Source: Desulfurococcales archaeon
Lineage (GTDB): Archaea; Thermoproteota; Thermoprotei_A; Sulfolobales; Ignisphaeraceae
Direction: 5' to 3'
DNA: 48,610 nt
NCBI GenBank assembly: GCA_027037025.1
Contig: JALWBS010000005.1
Span: 1-48,610 of the forward strand
The notes beneath the pieces are model-generated. The model was not told where the DNA came from. It worked only from the letters and a program-made list of their open reading frames with translations, and made no database searches. A program made the position numbers and the translations under genes. Shown piece after piece: positions 34,190 through 42,334 of this stretch (within the stretch, counting starts at the first letter, position 1; the number at the start of each line of letters is the position of its first letter).

Positions 34190-35926
34190 TTATGGATTTA
34201 CCTCGATCACTTGTAGCTGAACAGCCATGTCGTACCCGTTCAAAACGTTGTGCAGGGATATGGCTAGGCTGTTATCGACTACGAAGGTTAGGGTTATCGT
34301 CGCGTAGTAGTAGTAGCTACTCACGCTTATTGGAATGGTTTTCGAAGCTCCGTCGAGGTATATAGTCATCGAGTCGAAGTCCGCCCAATCCGTGGTTATG
34401 GACACTATCACTACTCCGTGCCAGCTGATGTTGAGGATGGTCGTGGTGGATCCATCGGATGTGAGAACCGAGTATATCCTTATGCCGCTAAGCTTCGATA
34501 GGAAGTCCTTGTTGATCGCGTAGTGGGTAGCCAAGCCGTATGGATAGATCTTGGCTACCTCGTGGTACGTAGCCCCGTTGTCGTTGGTGTAGCGAAACAC
34601 CATCGATCCGTCCGGGTAGTAATCTATCTCCCAGCCGCTACTCGTCGATGATATGGATCCCCATCTACCTCCCTCCGTGAGCCGTAGGTAGTCGGTGTAC
34701 ACCGCGTTAGCCCTTATGCTACCCGCTACGTCGAGCATGTACTGCGGATTGGTCGTTCCTATACCGACGTAGCCGTTGGGTAGCCACGACATCACCGGAG
34801 TGTTGTTGGCTAGGATGCTCACCCTAGCGTTGTCCGGGAAGTAATCGAAGTGCCAACCCGTTGGCTTTCCTCCCTCGGTTATCGAGAAGTAGTCTGCGAG
34901 AACGCTCGCACCAATCGCTCTGATATCACCCGCAACGTCTAGTCGGTACTGCGGGTTGTCGGTTCCTATACCGACCTTTATGTAGCTCGGGTTGTTGCTG
35001 AAGTACACCAAGCCGCTGGGGTTGTAGGAGCTCCAAGCCGGGTGGATTATCATTGCAGATCCGTTGAACTCCAGATCGTTGTCAGCGCCGAAGAACATCT
35101 TGAAGTACCTACCGCTAGGTGTACACACCATTAGTGTGCCAACGACCTCCAGATTGGCTCTGGGAGAAGCCGTTCCGATACCAAGCTCGCTGACGTTGAG
35201 GATGGCGTGACCGTTCGCGTTGAGATCCTTCTCCAAGGTGTAGTACTTGATCAAGTCCCAGCTATCCACAACGCTCTTGTTATAGAAGTTCTGCTCTACC
35301 CACAGCCTCAGCGCCGATACGTTGCCGAGTATCAGGGAATCTACGCTTTGCCTAGGGTAGAACTCCTTCTCAGCCCAAGACATTACCTCTGAGACGTTTC
35401 CGAGTATCAGCTGATCGACCAGCGTCTTGTTGTAGTAGAGCTCCGCGATCATCGAAGCTAGCTTAGAGACGTTTCCCTCCACGTTGGTATCGACGTACTT
35501 CCTAAGATCGGCGAAGCTAGTGTTTAGGTAGCTCATTAATAAATTGACAAACTTACTGAAGTTCTCGTCGAACTCGTTCTTGAGCTCGGTCACAGCGTTG
35601 TCAATATAGGTAATAACCTCGCTCTTGTTTCCGAGCACGTTGGTATCGACGTAGCTCTTCGACGCCGCGAACCTAGCTATCTCCATATCGATAGCCTTGT
35701 CGAGCTCCATGCCGTTGTAGTACGTCTCCTTAGGTAGGTAAACCCCGCTTAGGTTCAGAACCAGTAGCGTCTTGTAGTAGGTGTAGTTGAACCACTTTAT
35801 GTAGACGCTGGAACCGGATTGGTAGAAGTATATGCCTCCGCTACTCTGCGCAAGTATAGCGGTTGCTATGATTATCCCGCTGAGCACGAGGGATAAGGTA
35901 GATACTATCAATGCCTTCCTATCCAT
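34190..35926 (-). CDS. Tail-fibre-like surface protein
   Basis: 578 residues from ATG 35926 after GGTGCTGGGT. A signal anchor (ALIVSTLSLVLSGIIIATAIL) is followed by a stalk with repeated LGN(V/K)S units spaced about 30 residues apart (about 95-230). Then come three fibre repeats of the type VGIGTTNPQYMLDVAGSIRA (near 255, 325 and 390), familiar from phage tail fibres and bacterial adhesins. The C-terminus is a beta-rich domain. Many NxS/T sites. Likely a trimeric receptor-binding fibre anchored in the virion membrane. Confidence 0.75.
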   Translation of the reverse strand: MDRKALIVSTLSLVLSGIIIATAILAQSSGGIYFYQSGSSVYIKWFNYTYYKTLLVLNLSGVYLPKETYYNGMELDKAIDMEIARFAASKSYVDTNVLGNKSEVITYIDNAVTELKNEFDENFSKFVNLLMSYLNTSFADLRKYVDTNVEGNVSKLASMIAELYYNKTLVDQLILGNVSEVMSWAEKEFYPRQSVDSLILGNVSALRLWVEQNFYNKSVVDSWDLIKYYTLEKDLNANGHAILNVSELGIGTASPRANLEVVGTLMVCTPSGRYFKMFFGADNDLEFNGSAMIIHPAWSSYNPSGLVYFSNNPSYIKVGIGTDNPQYRLDVAGDIRAIGASVLADYFSITEGGKPTGWHFDYFPDNARVSILANNTPVMSWLPNGYVGIGTTNPQYMLDVAGSIRANAVYTDYLRLTEGGRWGSISSTSSGWEIDYYPDGSMVFRYTNDNGATYHEVAKIYPYGLATHYAINKDFLSKLSGIRIYSVLTSDGSTTTILNISWHGVVIVSITTDWADFDSMTIYLDGASKTIPISVSSYYYYATITLTFVVDNSLAISLHNVLNGYDMAVQLQVIEVNP

Positions 35927-36023
35927 ACCCAGCACCGTAGTCAATTCAACGTTTCGAGATCAAAAAGCTTTGGAGAAATAACACGGTTTATTCACCGCGA
36001 TCAACGATGTTACGGGTGAGCAA

Positions 36024-36734
36024 ATGGTTTCGAAGGTCGAGCACGAGATTAGGCGAGCAATGCTACGAGCCGTGAAGAACGATAAGCTACCGATAGTCGT
36101 TACCTACGAGAGGAAGCCCGGCGAGATCAACGTGCTTAGAATCGCGTGCAACGGTCCGATCATTCCAGAGGGTTTTAGATGGGATAGCAAGATCACGTAC
36201 CTCTACCCGGTGCCGATAAACGCGCTGTTCGTTGTCTACGCGGAGTACCGCTACGACCCTAGGAAGGGTGTGAACGCCGTCGAGATAGGTCTCGGAATGC
36301 CAACGGTGGTGAAGCTGAAGAGGCTTAGAAAGCCGAAGATACCATTCGTCCCCGAGATCGTTCCGATAGCGAAGTTCGTATTCTACTACCCGAAGAACAT
36401 GTCCGCGTTCGCACCCGAAACCTTCTCGTGGCTCGTAACTAGGATAGACGCCGAGCTTAGGAAAGCCCTCGGAGACACGCTCTACTCAAAGTTCTTCCTA
36501 GGCAACTACACAACGCTTTCGAATCGCGAAATCGAGGCGCTCCTAGAGGCGTTTAAGAAGGTAGTGGAGCTACTCACGACGAGGATGGGATACCCATCGA
36601 TTGGTCTAAAAGCCGAGCGCATATCGTATAGTCAGATCAGGAACGCGAACGATATTATGAAGATGATTAGGGAGAGGAAGAAGCTCGTTAGGGAGTACCT
36701 GAGGAAGGTCGAGGAGAAAACCAAGAAAGAATAG
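36024..36734 (+). CDS. Unknown 236-residue protein
   Basis: Starts at ATG 36024 after GGGTGAGCAA. Alpha/beta first half (PIVVTYERKPGEINVLRIACNGP) and a basic helical C-terminus (RERKKLVREYLRKVEEK). No motif recognised. It is the last plus-strand gene before the 12-kb minus-strand accessory arm. Confidence 0.65.
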   Translation: MVSKVEHEIRRAMLRAVKNDKLPIVVTYERKPGEINVLRIACNGPIIPEGFRWDSKITYLYPVPINALFVVYAEYRYDPRKGVNAVEIGLGMPTVVKLKRLRKPKIPFVPEIVPIAKFVFYYPKNMSAFAPETFSWLVTRIDAELRKALGDTLYSKFFLGNYTTLSNREIEALLEAFKKVVELLTTRMGYPSIGLKAERISYSQIRNANDIMKMIRERKKLVREYLRKVEEKTKKE

Positions 36735-36800
36735 AGTTATAAAGCCGCGCGGCATAGAAACACATCGATCGCGTAGGAAGCGAGTAAATAAATAAGGAGT

Positions 36801-37208
36801 CTACTTGTTCTTGGACTGCGCCTTCAACAACCTCCGTATGTGCTTCATCTTCTTCGCCTCGTAGAAGTGTGGAGAGAGCATCGCCGTTAGGTAATCCAGC
36901 AGGTGTCGCTTTCTCAGTATCCTAGACATTCTGAGGATAGCTGGGTAGCTAATTCCGTAGAACTCACAGCCGGTTAGCTTAGCACCTATCGTTTTTAGGT
37001 AGAGCAAGACGATGCATCGGTAGATGCTGTCCTTCGTCCTCAGGAACCTAGCTACATCGGATTCCAGTATGAGCCACTCGAACACCTTCATCCTCGGCTT
37101 CATCCACTCCGCTATGTCGTTCGGTAGCGTTAGCCGTATAACCCTTTTGAACCCTAGCTTCACTACCAGCTCCCTCCCGTTCAGCTCCACGCTCTTCTTG
37201 AACCCCAT
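36801..37208 (-). CDS. Unknown protein, paralog of 6851..7234
   Basis: 135 residues from ATG 37208 (MGFKKSVELNG). It shares with the 6851 protein the series LP, W, (D/E)WL, R(F/L)LR, (V/I)LLY and RM.RIL, and has a basic tail (RRLLKAQSKNK). Both paralogs sit near a zinc-finger/HTH gene, so the pair seems to be a duplicated regulatory module. Its first 161 bases overlap the tail of the upstream gene. Confidence 0.65.
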   Translation of the reverse strand: MGFKKSVELNGRELVVKLGFKRVIRLTLPNDIAEWMKPRMKVFEWLILESDVARFLRTKDSIYRCIVLLYLKTIGAKLTGCEFYGISYPAILRMSRILRKRHLLDYLTAMLSPHFYEAKKMKHIRRLLKAQSKNK

Positions 37209-37608
37209 TGTGTCCCCTAATGTACTCAACGAGATCGCTTGCTATTAAGCTCATCCACGTTAATACCCTTCCCGCGTGGTGCGTGAGCAGATGATTGGAC
37301 GCTGCGGCGGCTCCATAGAGCTTTCTCCCGCATAGCTTGCATCTGTAGCAACCGTCCTCGGTCTTGTCGAATACGGGCTCTATCGAGCTTGTGAGCTTGA
37401 GGAGGATGTCGGTGTACTTAGACATGACGCGCCATCTTCTATCCGATTCCAAGCTACTGAGGATCGACCTAACCGTGTTCTTCGAAACCGATAGCGCGTG
37501 GGCTATCTCGCTCGGTGACAAACCCTTTATGTATCGGAGCTCGACCACCTTGAAGAACAGATCTTGGTTAGTCAAGCGACGAACCACGAACTGCTTTAAG
37601 AACTTCAT
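37048..37608 (-). CDS. HTH and C2H2 zinc-finger regulator (paralog family, copy 3)
   Basis: 186 residues. The HTH is near 28-52 (GLSPSEIAHALSVSKNTV), and the zinc finger near 88-112 (CYRCKLCG ... NHLLTHH) follows the family signature SSIEPVF. The last 55 residues (glycine, glutamate and arginine-rich) overlap the next gene in another frame and look unlike the paralogs, so the natural end may have been lost by a frameshift. It is preceded by the CACGGGG element. Confidence 0.7.
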   Translation of the reverse strand: MKFLKQFVVRRLTNQDLFFKVVELRYIKGLSPSEIAHALSVSKNTVRSILSSLESDRRWRVMSKYTDILLKLTSSIEPVFDKTEDGCYRCKLCGRKLYGAAAASNHLLTHHAGRVLTWMSLIASDLVEYIRGHNGVQEERGAEREGAGSEARVQKGYTANATERHSGVDEAEDEGVRVAHTGIRCS

Positions 37609-37816
37609 GCGGATCCCCGTGAGAAAAAGATGATTTTATCTCGATGCACCTACGGATCTCTCCCCACTCGTGGCACAGAACCATGAGGGCTCGATAAGCC
37701 TCGTTCTCGCTGATGAGGTTGTAGGAGAGCAGATCCTTTATGCGTCTAAGAATCTTCTTCCGCTCCTCCTCCGCTTCCTCATCGATCCACTTCTCCAAGT
37801 AGCTAATCATATCCAT
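37568..37816 (-). CDS. Small acidic helical protein
   Basis: 82 residues from ATG 37816 after GGTGCGTAGCC. Acidic helices (EKWIDEEAEEERKKILRRIKDL). Its last 20 residues run through the promoter element of the next gene and 41 bases into it. Second gene of the 38724 operon. Confidence 0.55.
   Translation of the reverse strand: MDMISYLEKWIDEEAEEERKKILRRIKDLLSYNLISENEAYRALMVLCHEWGEIRRCIEIKSSFSHGDPHEVLKAVRGSSLD
37609..37629 (-). promoter_or_regulatory. CACGGGG promoter/RBS element
   Basis: CTTTTTCTCACGGGGAT, then CCGC and ATG 37608. One of the right-arm copies. Confidence 0.75.
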
Positions 37817-37818
37817 GG

Positions 37819-38724
37819 CTACGCACCGGGTAGCCTCTTCTCCAACAGCATCTCGGATGCTAGCCTAGACATATCTCTGAAAACGTCGTAGTTCCTAGTC
37901 TCCGCAACGACCCTAGTAACGCTCTGGAAAGCCGTTGCCAAGCTATAGCCGTGCTTCTGCACGAACCTTCTGTAGCTCGACCTAAGTATGTAGGCAACGT
38001 ATCTAGGAACCTTCGCGGCGATGCCCTCTATCCAATCGTCGAGCTCCTGCGGCGAGAGCTCTATTCTAGCTAGCTCCGAAACCGAGTCGATTATCCACGT
38101 AGCCTCGTCGCTGAGCTTCGCAACCACCTCGTCCACGGCGCGGATAACGCTGAGCAGAACCTTCCGTAGCTCGCCTCGGTGCACAGTCCTCACGCTCGTA
38201 GCCATCCAGTTAGCGAGCATCTCGTTGCCGCACTCAGCGAACCTAACGATTGGATACACCTTTATGCTGTGAACACCGGTGTTAGCGTTCGAAACCGCGA
38301 CGTAGAACACGTTGTCGAACACCGTAACCACCCTCCACAGAAACACCGTTCTAGCGCTGAACCTCTTCACGTGATCCGGCTCGGCTTCTAGAAACCTGCT
38401 AACGGCATCGACGAGTATACGGTGAGGAACAGCCACGTAGCTATCGCTCGTAGCCCTAACAACGTAGAGCGCGCCGTCGAACATAACTAGGCATCTCAGC
38501 ATGAGGGGCTTCCTACTCACGCGCTCTATCAACGCCTTCTTGAATCTATCCGGGTTGCTAACCACATTGCTTCTACTCATGTTCACCAATCGCGCGAGCT
38601 GCGAGTAGCTACGTCCTTTAAACACGATTCTGGTACCATCCTTCGTCACGACGATGCTCCTCCTATACACAGTTACGGAGTCCACCCTATCCAGAACGAA
38701 GTCTACGAACGTGGGTCTCTCCAT
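37819..38724 (-). CDS. DUF932-like protein
   Basis: 301 residues. The order of features resembles phage/plasmid DUF932 proteins: FDGALYVVRATSDSYVAVPH, then AVSNANTGVHSIKVYPIVRF with a CGNEM where the family has a cysteine and NGM-like motif, then VRTVHRGEL, and a late SLATAFQSVTRVV helix. Some DUF932 proteins are described as anti-restriction-like, but the function is not settled. Preceded by a CACGGGGG element; the downstream small gene starts two bases after its stop. Confidence 0.5.
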   Translation of the reverse strand: MERPTFVDFVLDRVDSVTVYRRSIVVTKDGTRIVFKGRSYSQLARLVNMSRSNVVSNPDRFKKALIERVSRKPLMLRCLVMFDGALYVVRATSDSYVAVPHRILVDAVSRFLEAEPDHVKRFSARTVFLWRVVTVFDNVFYVAVSNANTGVHSIKVYPIVRFAECGNEMLANWMATSVRTVHRGELRKVLLSVIRAVDEVVAKLSDEATWIIDSVSELARIELSPQELDDWIEGIAAKVPRYVAYILRSSYRRFVQKHGYSLATAFQSVTRVVAETRNYDVFRDMSRLASEMLLEKRLPGA

Positions 38725-38744
38725 GGATCTCCCCCGTGGAAAAA
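38725..38744 (-). promoter_or_regulatory. CACGGGG promoter/RBS element
   Basis: CTTTTTCCACGGGGGA, then GATCC and ATG 38724. Confidence 0.75.
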
Positions 38745-38771
38745 GAGGGCAGAGACTATAGTTATGGTCAT

Positions 38772-39893
38772 TTATGTTCGTTTTAGTCCTTTTAAGGCTA
38801 TGAGGTATGCTGATGCTGTGTGGCGATCAAGACCAAATCTCTTCATGATCTCGTCATGTTCCCTAGAATGCGTTGTGCCCTTAGGATCGACGTACCTCAC
38901 CTCCATAGCGTAGAGCGGTGCTTTCCACGCTATTCGCTCTATGATTGAGCTTCGGAACATCGAGACCTTCCAGTTCCACTTCCTCCCCCTTCTCTCACCA
39001 TTGCGTATCCAGTAGTACCTGAGATACCCAACTATCTCCGGGTTTTCCAGGAATATCGTTGAGACACCTGCGTGGTAGAGCCACTTCAGCATTCTGTGGA
39101 TTACCTCGCCTATGATGCTCCAAGCCCTCTTCCTCTTAACGCCCATGTGAGCCGCTCCATCAAGCCAGAAGGTTCTAATCATCCTGAGCTTACCGCCGGG
39201 AGAAACCACGGCGACGTCGAGACGATCAACGTTGACGTCTATCCCTGCAACGATGTCGCTGAGTGGATCGTCGTATCGCTTCATCACCTGGTAGTAGAGC
39301 TGGTAAGGCACCATAACTTGCATCTCACCAGCAACATGAAGACCATACTTACCCATTCCGTAGTCAGAGATGTAGATCCTTGCGGGGTAGCCAACGCGCT
39401 TGGCATTCGCCTCCGATATGAGCGTCTCGAGTAGTCGTCTGTACCCCTTCGGCACGACGTATCTGAGCTCTACAGTATCCGAACTCTTGTCGTACCAGAA
39501 GGTCAGAACCCTGGTTCTGCCTAGATCCACGAGCCTTATGTTTAGGTTGCCCCTAGCATGGGGCTCCCCATCGCTCTGAAACAGCAACCATTCCTTGAGC
39601 TCCAGATCCCGTACGTCGACACCCAGCGCTTTTGCGCTACGAAGCGTTGACCACACGAGCTTGAGCACCCCATCGACGTAGCGCCTATTAGGAAGCACAT
39701 CGTAGCACCTGGATCTCATAGCCTTGAGGAACCGCGTCTCAGGAAGCTCGGCTAGCACAAGCTCGCTCTTCACGACCATCAGCACGCGATGAGCAACGAT
39801 CTTCGACAGCCAGGCAGTGGAGAGCAGTCGCGAAGCGACGAGTCCATTCGCGTGGAAAGGCAGAGCAATAGTGACATACCTCGGGCTCTTCAC
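38772..39893 (-). CDS. TnpB-like RuvC-fold protein lacking the zinc finger
   Basis: 373 residues from GTG 39893. RuvC-type motifs are in TnpB order: GIDVNVDRLDVAVV (D219), IFLENPEIVG (E283) and RFGLDRHTASAYLIAL (D356). The four-cysteine zinc finger normally lying between the last two motifs is absent, replaced by VDPKGTTHSREHDE. The catalytic triad appears intact. TnpB proteins are RNA-guided nucleases of IS200/IS605 elements; no TnpA gene is present. A palindromic TATA and a GC-rich block lie upstream. Confidence 0.7.
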   Translation of the reverse strand: MKSPRYVTIALPFHANGLVASRLLSTAWLSKIVAHRVLMVVKSELVLAELPETRFLKAMRSRCYDVLPNRRYVDGVLKLVWSTLRSAKALGVDVRDLELKEWLLFQSDGEPHARGNLNIRLVDLGRTRVLTFWYDKSSDTVELRYVVPKGYRRLLETLISEANAKRVGYPARIYISDYGMGKYGLHVAGEMQVMVPYQLYYQVMKRYDDPLSDIVAGIDVNVDRLDVAVVSPGGKLRMIRTFWLDGAAHMGVKRKRAWSIIGEVIHRMLKWLYHAGVSTIFLENPEIVGYLRYYWIRNGERRGRKWNWKVSMFRSSIIERIAWKAPLYAMEVRYVDPKGTTHSREHDEIMKRFGLDRHTASAYLIALKGLKRT

Positions 39894-39906
39894 GCTTCCC
39901 GACCAT

Positions 39907-39922
39907 AGGGTATATATACCCG
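39907..39922. promoter_or_regulatory. Palindromic TATA of the TnpB-like gene
   Basis: GGGTATATATACCC is a perfect 14-bp palindrome about 15-30 bases upstream of GTG 39893. Confidence 0.5.
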
Positions 39923-39939
39923 AGAGTTATTAAACGTTG

Positions 39940-40054
39940 TAGTGACCCCCGCTGGCTCGCTGACCCCCCGGGATGAAGGGGCTGGCGGGGAGAAACCGCT
40001 GTGAACCCAGCTAGGCGACCCTAAAAGAACCTAAAATATTGGGAATGACCCTAG
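39940..40054. other. GC-rich structured block upstream of the TnpB-like gene
   Basis: A block much richer in G+C than its surroundings. It has four copies of (T/C)GACCC (39943, 39961, 40016 and 40046) and a possible hairpin CCCCGC ... GCGGGG with an inner CCCC ... GGGG. It has no open frame of note. It could be an element end or a structured RNA linked to the TnpB-like gene, or the end signal of the neighbouring gene. Confidence 0.4.
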
Positions 40055-40282
40055 CTAGGGGAGCGGTTGGGTACGAACCCGCTCTATCCTCAGCTTTATG
40101 TTTTCCTCTACGCAGTCGTAGAAAGCTGTAGCCTCTCTACACAGCTCGATCTCGTCGTAGTAATCCGGCTTCACGACGTAGACATCTCCGGATCGAGTCT
40201 TTATCACCACTTCGAACTCGCTTATCTTAACGCTCTCAACGTCCTTGAGAACTATGTCCCTATCGAGTTCGAGCACAGCCAT
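40055..40282 (-). CDS. Small unknown protein
   Basis: 75 residues, strand-rich first half (VKISEFEVVIKTRSGDVYVV), then a helical segment with two cysteines. Preceded by a CACGGGGG element. Function unknown. Confidence 0.6.
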   Translation of the reverse strand: MAVLELDRDIVLKDVESVKISEFEVVIKTRSGDVYVVKPDYYDEIELCREATAFYDCVEENIKLRIERVRTQPLP

Positions 40283-40305
40283 GGAAACCCCCGTGAGAGA
40301 AAAAT
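40283..40305 (-). promoter_or_regulatory. CACGGGG promoter/RBS element
   Basis: ATTTTTCTCTCACGGGGGT, then TTCC and ATG 40282. Confidence 0.75.
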
Positions 40306-40337
40306 GTTTATTGGGGTTTGAGAACAGGGCATCGTAC

Positions 40338-40658
40338 TCACTTCGCCTTTCGCTCGCTGGCGCAGATCTCCTCTATCCTGCGCCTAACATCTTCGTGGAT
40401 CTCTAGCTTGGCTTCGACGTTGCACAGCGTTTCGAACATGTTGTCTAGGCACGTGATTAGATCGGTATCCCCTTTCTTCGCCGCTCTGTAGCACAGCGAC
40501 GCCATCGATAGGGTGCAGAGGTACTCCAACGTACCCTCTCTCTTCTTTTTCATCTCTGCTATCTCCCACAGGTGCTTGCACAGCGGGTGATCCTTAGCTT
40601 CTTCACATGCCTTCCTAGCGTTGAGAGCTATTTCATAGGCTAGGTTCGGGGGGATCAT
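40338..40658 (-). CDS. Small helical, cysteine-containing protein
   Basis: 106 residues, mostly helical with five or six cysteines (KACEEAKDHPLCKHLWEI, CTLSMASLCYRAAKK), which may form disulfides as often seen in crenarchaeal proteins. ATG 40658 follows GGTGGTTAGGT. Third gene of the 41585 operon. Confidence 0.6.
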   Translation of the reverse strand: MIPPNLAYEIALNARKACEEAKDHPLCKHLWEIAEMKKKREGTLEYLCTLSMASLCYRAAKKGDTDLITCLDNMFETLCNVEAKLEIHEDVRRRIEEICASERKAK

Positions 40659-40660
40659 AC

Positions 40661-41368
40661 CTAACCACCAAAAAGCTGAGCCGAGCTACGTAGCTTCTCC
40701 TTCACGGTGTCGAGGATCATCGACTCTATTCTCTGTCTCTCAACAACGTATCCAAACCTCTTCAAATCGTCCAGAACTTGATTGTGCTTCAACCCTACGT
40801 AGAACAGCACCGGGTCGAAGCATAGTCTAGCCTGCTTGTTCCTGACTATGAACGCCGCGCTCTTGAGCACGCCGTCGTACATAGCCCAGCTAGCGAGGTA
40901 GCTCATCCCAAGAACCGTGGGTGCACCACGTTCGGAGATGTACTTGTTCAGTATCTTCATCACCTCGCTCAGCTTGGCAACGGCGCTATCTCTGAGCTCG
41001 GCAATGGAGAACCCCACCATTAGCTGGATGCCGAGGTCTTCCATGCTACAAACGTCTAGCAGAACCGATACTCCTAGGGTTAGTAGCCTGAGCGATACGA
41101 AGCCGAACCTCTCCATCATGGCGTGTACCAGCGCTATCATGGTGAGAACGCTGTTGTTGTCGAACACACCGTGTAGCTCATCGACGAAGCTCATCACATC
41201 GTCTATCCTCTGCTCCCCGAACATCCTAGGTATTAGCCACGTCATCGCGTCGGTGGCTAGCTCAACATCCTCTTTCTTCACCTCTATCCCTAGCTTAGTC
41301 AAGGTATCCCTCGCTCTAGCGAAGAGATCCGCTACGGCGTCTCGCAGTTGCTTAGGTGCCTCACTCAA
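40661..41368 (-). CDS. Unknown helical protein
   Basis: 235 residues from TTG 41368, overlapping the end of the upstream gene by 8 bases; GGTG lies eight bases before the TTG. Nearly all helical with a hydrophobic centre (LRLLTLGVSVLLDVCSMEDLG). Function unknown. Confidence 0.65.
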   Translation of the reverse strand: MSEAPKQLRDAVADLFARARDTLTKLGIEVKKEDVELATDAMTWLIPRMFGEQRIDDVMSFVDELHGVFDNNSVLTMIALVHAMMERFGFVSLRLLTLGVSVLLDVCSMEDLGIQLMVGFSIAELRDSAVAKLSEVMKILNKYISERGAPTVLGMSYLASWAMYDGVLKSAAFIVRNKQARLCFDPVLFYVGLKHNQVLDDLKRFGYVVERQRIESMILDTVKEKLRSSAQLFGG

Positions 41369-41585
41369 CTTGGTACACCCTAACGTTCTCACCTGACTTG
41401 TCCCCTATCGCAACCACTCTACCCGCTATGACAACCACCTTGTCGCCGATTGTCTTGGTCTCGACGCTATCCTCGCCGAGCGCTGATAGGAACACCCTAG
41501 CCGCGATAGTCATATCCACCTTCCTCCACCTACTAAATCCTAGAACTTTGAGTATCTCCTCATCGCTTGGATCTGAGGAGACCAT
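41361..41585 (-). CDS. Small unknown protein
   Basis: 74 residues. Residues 1-35 are helical (SDEEILKVLGFSRW) and the rest is strand-rich (KVVVIAGRVVAIGDKSG). First gene of a three-gene operon, preceded by a CACGGGGGG element. Confidence 0.6.
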   Translation of the reverse strand: MVSSDPSDEEILKVLGFSRWRKVDMTIAARVFLSALGEDSVETKTIGDKVVVIAGRVVAIGDKSGENVRVYQVE

Positions 41586-41626
41586 GGATCCCCCCGTGAA
41601 TCAGTGGAGTAAGAGATCCATAAAAC
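41586..41626 (-). promoter_or_regulatory. CACGGGG promoter/RBS element with distant T-box
   Basis: GTAGTTTTATGG lies 33-44 bases upstream; CACGGGGGG, then ATCC and ATG 41585. The T-box is further from the G-run than in most copies. Confidence 0.65.
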
Positions 41627-42294
41627 TACGTGAGGTAGAGAACCATCACGGGCTTCTCCCTAACTACGAAGCCCAGAACCCTAGCCTTGGTAAAACCGTT
41701 CACTATGGGTAGTCGTACGCGAAGCTCGTTTCCATCGATACGCATCTCCACAGCCTCACCACCGAACTGGCGAAGCATCGATAGCAGAACCTTGGCTGGA
41801 AACCTAGAAACGATCGTGTCGATCTCCTTAACCAACCTCCTATACTCCTCGATCTGCCGCTTAACGAAGCTCTCGACCCTACGCAGGCTGTAGTACACCG
41901 CGTGGTACCTATCCCCATCGCTACGAATCTCGAAGCATATCGACGCAACGCTCTCATCGTCCTCGTCAAACACGTCGATGCACTCATCGCTCTCCAAAAC
42001 CTTGTCCTCGCCCACACCAGCTAACCTAGTCACCAACCCAGCGATCTCACCACGAATATCCACCTCAAGCTCTTGCATAGCCGCAACAACATCGCTACAG
42101 CCCTCCTCAGACCGACTACACTCCACCTCCAAACACTTGGCTCCAACAACTATCTTGGCACGTACACAGTCTTGGCTCTCCACAACATCGATGATCGCAT
42201 AGCTATCTCCCCTACGGTACTCTCTCAGCATAGACTCCACAGCATCACCAATCTTAGAAGGATCCAACGGTTCCCCATCTAGGAAAACCCTCAT
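41626..42294 (-). CDS. Unknown 222-residue protein
   Basis: Starts at ATG 42294, fixed by the element; an open frame to 42342 includes the promoter. Mixed fold with several cysteines (CLEVECSRSEEGC). Acidic centre and a strand-rich C-terminus. Function unknown. Confidence 0.65.
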   Translation of the reverse strand: MRVFLDGEPLDPSKIGDAVESMLREYRRGDSYAIIDVVESQDCVRAKIVVGAKCLEVECSRSEEGCSDVVAAMQELEVDIRGEIAGLVTRLAGVGEDKVLESDECIDVFDEDDESVASICFEIRSDGDRYHAVYYSLRRVESFVKRQIEEYRRLVKEIDTIVSRFPAKVLLSMLRQFGGEAVEMRIDGNELRVRLPIVNGFTKARVLGFVVREKPVMVLYLT

Positions 42295-42315
42295 TCCGAA
42301 CCCCGTGAAGAAAAA
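42295..42315 (-). promoter_or_regulatory. CACGGGG promoter/RBS element
   Basis: CTTTTTCTTCACGGGGTT, then CGGA and ATG 42294. Confidence 0.75.
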
Positions 42316-42334
42316 GAGCGTTGAAAATATAGAT

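Noticed and set aside
39940..40054. tRNA gene in the GC-rich block
   Set aside because: Stems do not form a cloverleaf, and no T-loop or anticodon arrangement is visible.
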